A stretch of 13,734 bases of DNA from Treponema sp. UBA3819. GTDB taxonomy: Bacteria; Spirochaetota; Spirochaetia; Treponematales; Treponemataceae. Below are positions 1 through 6,321 of the stretch, piece after piece. Position 1 is the first letter of the stretch. Each line of letters begins with the position of its first letter. Made by a program: the position numbers and the translations under genes. The DNA lies in NCBI GenBank assembly GCA_002369025.1, contig DFDV01000081.1, forward strand, positions 1-13,734, written 5' to 3'. The notes beneath the pieces are model-generated. The model made no database searches. It saw only the letters and a program-made list of their open reading frames with translations, and was not told the origin of the DNA.

Positions 1-1088
1 TCCACCTTGTCGTGGTTGCTGCCTTTTTTGTAGAGCCAGTGGGAGGCAACACCATGTTCCGCCTTTTCATGCATTTCTGCCGTGCGGATTTGAATTTCCA
101 TGGGTTTTCCCTCGCAGATAACGGTGGTGTGCAGGGACTGGTAACCGTTTGCCTTGGGCATGGCAATGTAATCCTTAAAGCGTCCGTCCATGGGCTTCCA
201 CAGTCCGTGAACAATGCCAATCAGCGTGTAACATTCCACATTTGTCGTACAGATTATGCGCAGGGCAAGCAAATCGTACAGTTCATCCGCCCCCTTGTTC
301 CGCTTGCGCATTTTCTGGTAAATCGAATAAAAATGCTTGGCCCGGCTGGTAATCTGCACATGGATGCCGGCTTTTTCTGCCCTCTTGTAAATTGCGTCCA
401 CGGCTTTTTCCAGATAGGAAGCCCTTTCTTCTTTTTTCTGGGCAACAATGGCCTTTATCTGCAGGAAAACATCCGGGTTCGTGTATTTAAGGCTCAAATC
501 TTCCAGTTCGCTCTTAACGCTCTGCATACCAAGCCTGTCCGCAAGGGGAGCCCATATATCAATGACTTCTGCCGCAACAAGTCTCCTGCTTTTTTCGTCA
601 ATGCTTTTCAGGTTCCGCATGCGGTCAAGACGGTCGGCCAGTTTTACCAGAATGACCCTTACATCTTCAATCATGGCAAAGAGCATTTTTCTGATGGCGT
701 CCGCCTGCTGCAGAGTCTTTGATTTTATCTTCCAGTTTGTAATTTTTGAAGTGTCGGCGACAATCTTAAAAACTGTCTCGCCAAAAAGAGAGGAAATTTC
801 TTCCCCGGAAACACCCTCTACATTCAAAAGGCTGTGAAAAAGTCCGGCAATCAGACAGTCAATGTCCATTTTTGCCTGGGCGAGGATGGCCGCAACGCGA
901 ATGGGGTGCAGATAGTAGGGGAGCCCGCAGCCGCGTTTCAGGCTGTCAGTCTTTTTCAGCAGAAAGAGCCAGGCTTCGTTAAAACGCTTCTGTTCCGCCT
1001 CACTGTAATCAGAAAATTCCTTCCAGAATGCGGCAATCAGCAGGTCAGGATTTGTCTCAGTATTGTTTGTCGAAATATCCAGAGCCAT
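1..1088 (-). CDS. relA: RelA/SpoT-family (p)ppGpp synthetase, N-terminal part (3' end beyond window)
   Basis: Long RelA/SpoT homologue that makes the alarmone (p)ppGpp from ATP and GDP/GTP. The start ATG at 1088 follows a GGGGGA ribosome site; 362 codons are visible and the frame stays open at the window edge, so the C-terminal regulatory domains (TGS, ACT) would lie outside. Residues about 40-190 are the HD hydrolase domain and about 240-355 the synthetase domain. Synthetase landmarks are intact: TSRAKHFYSIYQKM, YDLLALRII (271-279), GRFKDYIAMPK (302-312), GYQSLHTT, and EIQIRT (331-336). RFKD is the form usual in bifunctional Rel/SpoT, unlike the EFDD of E. coli RelA. The hydrolase signature HDxxED reads HSLLNV (85-90), and RLHN reads RLDR (153-156), so hydrolysis is probably lost. 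H61, H85 and D152 remain. Family assignment is certain; a synthetase-only role is inferred from these substitutions. Confidence 0.95.
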   Translation of the reverse strand, partial: MALDISTNNTETNPDLLIAAFWKEFSDYSEAEQKRFNEAWLFLLKKTDSLKRGCGLPYYLHPIRVAAILAQAKMDIDCLIAGLFHSLLNVEGVSGEEISSLFGETVFKIVADTSKITNWKIKSKTLQQADAIRKMLFAMIEDVRVILVKLADRLDRMRNLKSIDEKSRRLVAAEVIDIWAPLADRLGMQSVKSELEDLSLKYTNPDVFLQIKAIVAQKKEERASYLEKAVDAIYKRAEKAGIHVQITSRAKHFYSIYQKMRKRNKGADELYDLLALRIICTTNVECYTLIGIVHGLWKPMDGRFKDYIAMPKANGYQSLHTTVICEGKPMEIQIRTAEMHEKAEHGVASHWLYKKGSNHDKV

Positions 1089-1106
1089 GCGTCCCCCTTT
1101 TACTTA

Positions 1107-1135
1107 AATATAATACATTTAATTTCCCAGTACAA
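1107..1135 (-). promoter_or_regulatory. Sigma-70-type promoter of the rel gene
   Basis: On the minus strand TTGTAC (1135-1130), a 17-base spacer and TATATT (1112-1107) form a good vegetative promoter. Transcription would begin near 1100, giving a leader of about 12 bases that includes the GGGGGA ribosome site. The promoter lies between the start codon and the GC-rich palindromic element. Confidence 0.6.
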
Positions 1136-1149
1136 TAGTATTTTTTTAG

Positions 1150-1244
1150 AGGGGGCGGGCCCGCCCCCTGGTCGCCGTCCCTGCCGGCTCCACACCCCCA
1201 CCTGCGGGGCAGGCTGTTTCTTTTTCAGCCCCGCAAGACCCCCT
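1150..1244. repeat. GC-rich palindromic intergenic element, candidate dispersed repeat
   Basis: About 95 bases, far richer in G and C than the flanks. Bases 1150-1169 form a perfect 20-base palindrome (arms AGGGGGCGGG and CCCGCCCCCT). Farther right are a second small palindrome (CCTGC-GGGG region near 1201-1212) and a larger imperfect hairpin pairing GCGGGGC near 1205 with GCCCCGC near 1229-1235 across a T-rich loop. Both ends read AGGGGG when viewed inward (1150-1155 on plus, 1244-1239 on minus), a short terminal inverted repeat. The run of T lies before the hairpin on plus and becomes a run of A after it on minus, so it is not a normal terminator. The final bases supply the AG of the endonuclease stop codon. 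Composition and symmetry suggest a REP- or MITE-like repeat; copy number cannot be seen here. Confidence 0.5.
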
Positions 1245-1701
1245 ATATTCTGTACTGAATATAGCGGACCCGGCCGTCTTTTACTGCGTCGCGAATCTGT
1301 CTTTCCCTTGTGCTCAGCTGTGAATCTCCGCTCTTTACTTCAATCAGAAGAATTTCTTCAAGAGCTTTGCCTTCTGCCGCGCCGGGAAAGGCGATAAAAT
1401 CTACAGGCTTTCCGATAAAACGGGCATCGGCCGGATTGCAGGGGAAATGAGGCAGAAAGGGAGCCAGCTGTTCTCCTGCCTGTCCGCCCAGAACAGCCCG
1501 GGAACGTTTTAAGGCATCTTCCCTTACTTTTTTAATTTCCTGCCGGAAGGCCATTCTTGCCGCTGACTTTCCCGCCTTAAAGGCTATTGCGAGCGCAAGT
1601 AACAAAAGCAGAAAAAATCCCAGACCAATCAGCCCGAATGAAAGAAGCTGGGAAGAAATCAATTTTTCCAGTGAAATCTGCAGGGCATTTAAATCAACCA
1701 T
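1243..1701 (-). CDS. Membrane-anchored Holliday-junction-resolvase-like endonuclease (PD-(D/E)xK type)
   Basis: Protein of 152 residues resembling the Endonuc_Holl family (Pfam PF10107, from memory), annotated as Holliday junction resolvase-related. Residues about 20-42 form one hydrophobic membrane segment, followed by a basic helix (42-68). Then comes the family block SRAVLGGQAGEQLAPFLPHF (67-86), a D-A-R-F-I-G-K-P-V-D-F-I stretch (92-103), an ILLIEVKSG strand (117-125) and a RERQIRDAV helix (132-140). Catalytic candidates are D101, E121 and K123, the PD-(D/E)xK pattern. The ATG at 1701 is chosen because it begins the conserved part; the frame stays open upstream to 1767, but no ribosome site supports that start. 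No Shine-Dalgarno precedes 1701 either; an extended -10 lies exactly six bases before it, suggesting a leaderless mRNA. The in vivo substrate is unknown for the family. Confidence 0.85.
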   Translation of the reverse strand: MVDLNALQISLEKLISSQLLSFGLIGLGFFLLLLLALAIAFKAGKSAARMAFRQEIKKVREDALKRSRAVLGGQAGEQLAPFLPHFPCNPADARFIGKPVDFIAFPGAAEGKALEEILLIEVKSGDSQLSTRERQIRDAVKDGRVRYIQYRI

Positions 1702-1707
1702 AAGGCA

Positions 1708-1717
1708 AGTATAGCAT
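1708..1717 (-). promoter_or_regulatory. Extended -10 promoter giving a leaderless endonuclease mRNA
   Basis: The minus strand reads ATGCTATACT (1717-1708): TG, one base, then TATACT, an extended -10 element. Six bases separate TATACT from the start ATG at 1701, the usual distance from a -10 box to the transcription start, so the mRNA would begin at the A of ATG. No -35 box or Shine-Dalgarno is evident. The same 10-mer at the same distance precedes the dGTPase gene. Confidence 0.5.
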
Positions 1718-1761
1718 GAAAGAAGTCTTTTTTGCAGTCTGCCCATAAAAACTGTTTGTAA

Positions 1762-1799
1762 AGACAATTTCTGCCGATAATGGAAAGGGATTATTGTCT
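1762..1799 (+). promoter_or_regulatory. Putative promoter/operator region of the OmpA-domain gene
   Basis: A perfect 7-base inverted repeat, AGACAAT (1762-1768) and ATTGTCT (1793-1799), brackets GCCGATAA (1773-1780). That octamer equals the sigma-28 -10 consensus, but the only TAAA nearby (1759-1762) is 10 bases before it rather than about 15. No good sigma-70 pair is present. The ribosome site AGGAG follows at 1816-1820. The site is suggestive only; the repeat could be an operator or chance. Confidence 0.3.
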
Positions 1800-1826
1800 G
1801 AAAAATTTCTAGTACAGGAGTTTATT

Positions 1827-3065
1827 ATGAGGCGATACATTTTGGCGGCGGCTTTGTCCGCAGTAATTTTTACAGCCTTTGCCCAGGAAGGCAGCCTGCT
1901 CAGGTTCAAGTACAAAAAAGATGACAGCTACCGCATACTGTCTACCGTACAGGAAGATGTAAAGGTAAACGGAAGGCTGAATCACCATGCGGAAATAGTA
2001 AGCCGCGTTACCATCAATGTCACGGATGTGGACGAAAAGGGTAACGGCAGCATGAAGGGCAGCTTTATGACCAGCGAAAGTTCAACCTCCAGTGTAGGAC
2101 AGCATTTTTCCTGGGGCGAAGAATTCAAAAGCAGCTATAAAAGGGATGTAAGGGGCGTCTTTGACATCGAAGACACCTATTTTATGCCTACCATACGCAA
2201 TGTACCTGTTTTTCCCGAAAAAGCGGTAAAGCCTGGAGACACCTGGACTGCAGAAGGCTACGAAGCGGAAGACCTGCGCCGTACTTTCAATGTTGAAAAG
2301 CCGTTCAAAGTGCCCTTTGTGGCAAGCTACGAATACCTGCGGGATGAGGCTGGCGAAAGTGCTGATTCTTCCCATACAAAAAAGACTTTTCAGGTAATCA
2401 GTGCAAAATACAACATCTACTACGAAAGCCCCGTGCCGGAAAATTCCTGGCAGCTGGGAGAATATCCGGCTTCTACCATGGGTTATTCCCACCGCATCAT
2501 CTACTGGGATAACGAAAAATGCCAGATTGACCACTGTGATGAACAGTTCAGGATTGTAATAGAAACTTCTATGGGTAATCAGTTTGATTTTTCCGGCACC
2601 ACCCACGAAGAAATTACGGAATTTACCCGCACCGCCACCGAAGAAGTGCTCAAGGAAGTCCAGAAACAGGTGGAAAAACTTGGATTGGAAAATGTTTCCG
2701 TTGTAAAAGCGGAAAAAGGCCTTACTATCAGCGTGGAAAACATCCAGTTCAAGCCGGACAGTGCGGAACTGGTCAATAGTGAAAAAGAAAAAATCAAAAA
2801 AATTGCTACCATCCTGCAGGCCTACCCGGATAACGATCTGCTGGTCAGCGGACACACTGCCCTTGCCGGTACGGAAAAAGCCCGCCAGCAGCTGAGCGAA
2901 GAAAGGGCAGAGTCGGTGGCAAAGTTTCTGGTAAGTCTGGGCGTCAAAGATAAATACCATGTCTTTACCCAGGGCTTTGGCGCCCGCATTCCCATCGCCT
3001 CAAACAAAACGGAAGCGGGTAAGGCAAAAAACCGCCGGGTAGAAATCACTATCCTGGATAAATAA
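1827..3065 (+). CDS. Exported OmpA-domain envelope protein
   Basis: A 412-residue exported protein. The start at 1827 is chosen over the ATG at 1794 because AGGAG lies 6 bases upstream and because MRRYILAAALSAVIFTAFA then forms a clean type I signal peptide (likely cut AFA|QEG near residue 20). No lipobox cysteine is present. Residues about 20-280 are a treponeme-like N-terminal region, largely beta-rich and without an assignable domain. Residues about 300-412 are an OmpA/MotB domain: ISVENIQFKPDSAELV, then SGHTALAG (341-348), QLSEERAESVAKFL and KNRRVEITI. In OmpA proteins an Asp in GHTD and an Arg in LSxxRA hold the diaminopimelate of peptidoglycan. Here the Asp is Ala345 while the Arg (R360) stays. 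Treponeme peptidoglycan is known to carry ornithine instead, which may explain the change. The peptidase gene follows after 30 bp. Confidence 0.88.
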   Translation: MRRYILAAALSAVIFTAFAQEGSLLRFKYKKDDSYRILSTVQEDVKVNGRLNHHAEIVSRVTINVTDVDEKGNGSMKGSFMTSESSTSSVGQHFSWGEEFKSSYKRDVRGVFDIEDTYFMPTIRNVPVFPEKAVKPGDTWTAEGYEAEDLRRTFNVEKPFKVPFVASYEYLRDEAGESADSSHTKKTFQVISAKYNIYYESPVPENSWQLGEYPASTMGYSHRIIYWDNEKCQIDHCDEQFRIVIETSMGNQFDFSGTTHEEITEFTRTATEEVLKEVQKQVEKLGLENVSVVKAEKGLTISVENIQFKPDSAELVNSEKEKIKKIATILQAYPDNDLLVSGHTALAGTEKARQQLSEERAESVAKFLVSLGVKDKYHVFTQGFGARIPIASNKTEAGKAKNRRVEITILDK

Positions 3066-3095
3066 GAGTTTTCCCGCAAAAAGGGAAGGGGGAAG

Positions 3096-4061
3096 ATGAA
3101 AAAGAGCCGCCGTCCGCACAATATACACAGGCTTTCTCTGCTCATAACACTGGCAGTATCTGTCTTTGCACCCGCTCTGGCAGAGAGTCAGCCTTTTCTT
3201 CCTCCCCCTCAGGAAATCCGGGCCATGCGCAGGACCTATCCCGATGTGCTCTTTTCTGCCACGTATGATTTTGAATGCCTTGACTGGCGCATAGATGTTT
3301 CCGCTCCAGTCTTCCCCGGCAAGAAGGCTAGAAAGCGGGCGGTCTTTTACTGGGCAGACGGAGCAATGCTTCCCAAAGAAGCCTTAAAAGACCGGGACAA
3401 ATACTGGACGCTGCTCTACAAGTACGGCCATGAACTGGTAAATCCTGACAGCCTGAGCCAGGAAGAAGTGGAGCGCATGCGGACTTTCGGTTCCAGCGAC
3501 AACCGCCGTAATGGAGCGGGCACTCCCATGTTTTTCTTTGAATTTCTCTATGCAGCAAAAAGCCGTGTTATTATAGAAGACCACATTAAATCCATTACGC
3601 TCTGGGGAAAAAAGAGTAAGGTTCACGAACGCATTCTGCCGGCCCTGCGCCGGGTGGAAAGCCGGGTAAATGAACTTGCCAAAAGCGATGAAGAGGTGAA
3701 GGCCTTTGTGTCTAACCTTCGGTCCGCAGATGCCTACTACTGGCGGCGCATTGCAGACACAAACCGGCTTTCCTTCCACAGCCTGGGAATTGCAGTGGAC
3801 CTGCTGCCTAAAAAATGGCGGGGCAAGCAAATTTACTGGCTCTGGGCCCGGGATTATTTTGGCGCGGACTGGATGCTTACCCCTCTGGATAAGCGCTGGA
3901 TGCCGCCCCAGTCAGTCATCAGCATTTTTGAGGAAGAAGGTTTTATCTGGGGCGGTAAGTGGATTATCTTTGACAACATGCATTTTGAATATCACCCGGA
4001 ACTCTTTGAAATCAGAAAATTCCGGGAGTCTTACGGGCATCTCTTTTCTGCTAAAAAGTAA
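3096..4061 (+). CDS. Exported M15-family peptidase (D-Ala-D-Ala carboxypeptidase/endopeptidase-like)
   Basis: A 321-residue exported zinc peptidase of the M15/VanY-like type, expected to cut peptidoglycan peptide stems in the periplasm. A basic N-terminus and hydrophobic stretch end in APALA|ES (about residue 29), a signal peptide. The C-terminal third carries the metal site: SFHSLGIAVDLL (226-237; H228 and D235 as ligands) and WGGKWIIFDNMHFEYHPE (285-302; H296 as third ligand). The middle region (60-210) lacks a motif I can name, so the protein is longer than a bare M15 domain. GGGGGAAG precedes the ATG. It lies 30 bp after the OmpA-domain gene with no terminator between, so the two are probably co-transcribed and both act on the cell wall. 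Its last 11 bases overlap the end of the convergent dGTPase gene. Substrate bond is inferred, not seen. Confidence 0.85.
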   Translation: MKKSRRPHNIHRLSLLITLAVSVFAPALAESQPFLPPPQEIRAMRRTYPDVLFSATYDFECLDWRIDVSAPVFPGKKARKRAVFYWADGAMLPKEALKDRDKYWTLLYKYGHELVNPDSLSQEEVERMRTFGSSDNRRNGAGTPMFFFEFLYAAKSRVIIEDHIKSITLWGKKSKVHERILPALRRVESRVNELAKSDEEVKAFVSNLRSADAYYWRRIADTNRLSFHSLGIAVDLLPKKWRGKQIYWLWARDYFGADWMLTPLDKRWMPPQSVISIFEEEGFIWGGKWIIFDNMHFEYHPELFEIRKFRESYGHLFSAKK

Positions 4062-5313
4062 TTATTTCTTCGTAGCATTCAATGGCAAACTGGTCAGTCA
4101 TGCCTGAGATAAACTCAATCACGCATTTCTGGTAGGATTCGTTGTCGCCTATGTCAAAGACAGCCGGAGTTTCGTAGCGGAGCAGTTTTTTGCGCTCGGG
4201 GGAATAGTTTGTGTAGCGCACCAGCCAGTCTTCAAAAGTCTTCCCCAGTTTAGGATAGTTTGCCAGTGCCCGCGGAAGCCTGCCGTTTTTGGCAAAGGTC
4301 TGTGCGCGGATAAGGGTATCGTGGAGGGTGCCCAGCACGTTGGAAGCGTATTTCTGGAATTCCTGCAGTCTCCAGTGGTTGTAGATGTTCGCAAAACTAA
4401 AGCGCTTGAGCTCGGTGATAAAGCGGAAGTACTGGTCGCTGAAGCAGAGTCCTTTTTCAGGTGTGCTCTGCTGGCAGAGGTCTACAATCATGTCGTTGAT
4501 GAGAACCGTTGTGTTTACCGCTTTTCCGCTTCTGTGGCTGAGAGGCTGTCCGTTCCGTGAAATGCCTACAGTCTCCGCGACAATTTCCCGCAGCTGCCGG
4601 TAAGAACCCATGTCCAGAATGTGGTAGGTGCGCGCGTCCTCAATATCCCGTCCCAAAAAAGCAATCTTGTCGCTTAGCTTTACCACGCAGCCTTCCCAGG
4701 TGTAGGGCTGTACAAAACCCGGCCGCTTGATGCTGTAGAGGTTGATGGCTTCTTCCCGGGGGCGGATTCCCTGCTGGTCAATTTCACCGCAATGGCAGAT
4801 AAGACCGTCTCTCACGGCATAGGTCAGGTTCAGGGGTCTTTCTGCTCCGTCGGGAGTCTGCAGGGTTTCAATGTAGTCGGCAAAAAAAAGACTGTTCCGT
4901 TCATGCCAGAATTTTTTGGGAGCGTTTGCCCCGGTCTTTTGTGCCATCAGTCTGTTCAGACAGTCTTCTCCGTAATGTCCAAAAGGAGCGTGTCCTATGT
5001 CGTGTCCGATGGCGATGGACTGGGTTAAGTCTTCATTTAATCCCAGATATTTTGCGATGGTGCCTGCAACGGAAGCAACATGCAGTACGTGCTCCATGCG
5101 GGTACAGATATGGTCGTTGTGCGGGGCAAAGAAAACCTGTGTCTTGTGTTTAAGCCTGCGGTAGGCCTGGCAGTGGAGGATTCTGGTATAGTCGCGTTCA
5201 AATTCGTTGCGGATGTCGTTACCGCGGCTGTAGATAGGGCTTTCCCGGGTGATGGCCCAGTCCCATTTGTGGCTCAGGGGGTCACAGCGTACATTTACAA
5301 AACTGTCTTTCAT
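4051..5313 (-). CDS. dgt: Deoxyguanosinetriphosphate triphosphohydrolase-like dNTPase
   Basis: A 420-residue HD-domain protein of the dGTPase family, which hydrolyses dNTPs to deoxynucleoside and triphosphate and so adjusts dNTP pools in the cytoplasm. The N-terminal block SPIYSRGNDIRNEFERDYTR and YRRLKHKTQVF (51-61) is typical. HD-site residues are H75 (TRMEHVLHVA), H104-D105 (IGHDIGHAPFGHYGE) and D215 (KLSDKIAFLGRDIED). The C-terminal half is helical and family-like, with nothing missing. The start at 5313 begins the conserved sequence; no Shine-Dalgarno lies before it, while an extended -10 box ends six bases upstream. It follows the flgN-like gene by 20 bp on the same strand, so it may be read both from the fliS promoter and from its own. 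Nucleotide specificity cannot be told from sequence. Confidence 0.93.
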   Translation of the reverse strand: MKDSFVNVRCDPLSHKWDWAITRESPIYSRGNDIRNEFERDYTRILHCQAYRRLKHKTQVFFAPHNDHICTRMEHVLHVASVAGTIAKYLGLNEDLTQSIAIGHDIGHAPFGHYGEDCLNRLMAQKTGANAPKKFWHERNSLFFADYIETLQTPDGAERPLNLTYAVRDGLICHCGEIDQQGIRPREEAINLYSIKRPGFVQPYTWEGCVVKLSDKIAFLGRDIEDARTYHILDMGSYRQLREIVAETVGISRNGQPLSHRSGKAVNTTVLINDMIVDLCQQSTPEKGLCFSDQYFRFITELKRFSFANIYNHWRLQEFQKYASNVLGTLHDTLIRAQTFAKNGRLPRALANYPKLGKTFEDWLVRYTNYSPERKKLLRYETPAVFDIGDNESYQKCVIEFISGMTDQFAIECYEEIITF

Positions 5314-5319
5314 GCTGAT

Positions 5320-5329
5320 AGTATAGCAT
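5320..5329 (-). promoter_or_regulatory. Extended -10 promoter giving a leaderless dGTPase mRNA
   Basis: Minus strand ATGCTATACT (5329-5320) is identical to the motif before the endonuclease gene, again with exactly six bases (ATCAGC) between TATACT and the start ATG at 5313. No ribosome site is present and no -35 box is obvious. It sits between the flgN-like stop codon (5336-5334) and the dGTPase start. Confidence 0.5.
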
Positions 5330-5333
5330 ATTT

Positions 5334-5822
5334 TCAGGCTTCTATGGCGACCATATTTCCTACATTTATTTTTTCTGCGTAAACACTGCGCTTTCCGCGG
5401 TAGGGGTTGTTGGTCATCAGGCTGTCAAGCTGAGTCCGAATCTGGGTGATGTGTTCACGGAGCAGCTGCTGGTTCTTTTCGTTCTGGGCAAGCACCTGCT
5501 GCCGGATGGCCGCCAGATCATTCTGTACTTTCTGTACTTCAGCCTTGTCTGCCTGGGAAACATCCGAAACAACAGTATTGTACATATCCTGCATGGGAAC
5601 GATGACTTTCTGCAGGCCTGCAATGTTTTTGAGGATGCGGGCTTCCAGATCTGTGTGAAGGCTTACTGCTTCGCCGTCTTCATCAGAAATTTTTGATTCC
5701 TGTTTTTCAAGCACCAGAAGATACTCACGGAATTTATTGCGCTGTTCTTCCAGCAGGCCTCTGAATCTTTTCAGAATTGCCACACGCTCGTCAATTTCTG
5801 CCTGGGTCAACTTTTTTTCCAT
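5334..5822 (-). CDS. flgN: FlgN-like flagellar export chaperone
   Basis: A 162-residue, almost wholly helical protein rich in Gln, Glu, Lys and Leu, with no signal peptide or membrane segment. FlgN proteins are cytoplasmic chaperones that hold hook-associated proteins (FlgK, FlgL) for the flagellar type III export gate. Supporting features are the length (family about 140-160), the long N-terminal helix with LLEEQRNKFREYLLVLEKQE (23-42) and a NEKNQQLLREHI block (118-129) like the N-x-x-N-x-x-L-L stretch of FlgN. It is placed directly after fliS, 18 bp downstream, with a strong AAAGGAGGGAA ribosome site. The C-terminal tail SVYAEKINVGNMVAIEA is not something I can place. The name is moderately sure: FlgN sequences diverge strongly, and another flagellar coiled-coil protein is possible. 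Confidence 0.7.
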   Translation of the reverse strand: MEKKLTQAEIDERVAILKRFRGLLEEQRNKFREYLLVLEKQESKISDEDGEAVSLHTDLEARILKNIAGLQKVIVPMQDMYNTVVSDVSQADKAEVQKVQNDLAAIRQQVLAQNEKNQQLLREHITQIRTQLDSLMTNNPYRGKRSVYAEKINVGNMVAIEA

Positions 5823-5840
5823 CGTTCCCTCCTTTGGAGC

Positions 5841-6284
5841 CTAGCCCCTGATGTTCAGCGTGGGGCGGACGTTTGCCGCCGGTGCATTTGCCGCGCTGTT
5901 AGAAGCGCTTTCCCATGCGTCAAGAAGCTGAGCCATCATATTCTGCACGAATGTAAGTTTCTCTTTGTCTTTGTTGATGTTGGCATCCATCAGTTCCCTG
6001 TTAAAATAAACATACAATGACATGAGGTTTTGCGCAATCTGTCCGCCCTTATCCATGTCCAGAGAGACCTGCAGTTCATTGATGATTTCCTGGGTCTTCA
6101 TGATGTGGTTGCTGTAGGTTTCAATCGTATTTGCGGGAACTTTGCCCGTCTTTTCGTCAAAACATTTGATTGCGGCTGCCAGTTGTTTTACCGCCGTTTC
6201 GTAGAGCATTACAACAAGTTTGCCCTGACTCGCTGTTTTTACTGCGGTATTCTGATATGCTGCATAAGGATTTGTAAATGCCAT
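5841..6284 (-). CDS. fliS: FliS flagellin export chaperone
   Basis: A 147-residue FliS, the cytoplasmic chaperone that binds the C-terminal helix of flagellin and keeps it unpolymerised until export. The start MAFTNPYAAYQNTAVKTASQ is the classical FliS opening (NPYxxYxxxxV), followed by KLVVMLYETAVKQLAAAI (22-39), the IINELQVSLDMDKGGQIAQNL block (67-87) and LMSLYVYFNRELMDANINKD (87-106). Length is slightly above the usual 120-135 because of a short Ala/Asn-rich tail. GAGGGGG lies 5 bases before the ATG. It is the first gene of a minus-strand cluster with the flgN-like gene and dgt, and a sigma-28-type promoter lies upstream. The flagellins and FliD are not in this window. Confidence 0.95.
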   Translation of the reverse strand: MAFTNPYAAYQNTAVKTASQGKLVVMLYETAVKQLAAAIKCFDEKTGKVPANTIETYSNHIMKTQEIINELQVSLDMDKGGQIAQNLMSLYVYFNRELMDANINKDKEKLTFVQNMMAQLLDAWESASNSAANAPAANVRPTLNIRG

Positions 6285-6321
6285 AAGTGCCCCCTCAAAA
6301 AAAATTGGTTCTCCACAGTGA

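Noticed and set aside
1150..1169. Perfect GC palindrome as a rho-independent terminator
   Set aside because: The T run lies upstream of the hairpin on plus and is an A run downstream on minus, so neither strand has hairpin followed by U.
12..1397. Three plus-strand open frames (12-722, 448-837, 834-1397)
   Set aside because: They lie opposite the clear RelA/SpoT coding frame, and the last runs through the GC-rich palindromic element; their translations look like antisense sequence.
1759..1780. Full sigma-28 promoter TAAA plus GCCGATAA before the OmpA-domain gene
   Set aside because: The spacer is 10 bases rather than about 15, so only the -10 octamer is kept as a weak signal.
2082..2960. 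Long minus-strand open frame of 292 codons inside the OmpA-domain gene
   Set aside because: Phe-rich antisense shadow; the plus frame has a signal peptide and OmpA motifs.
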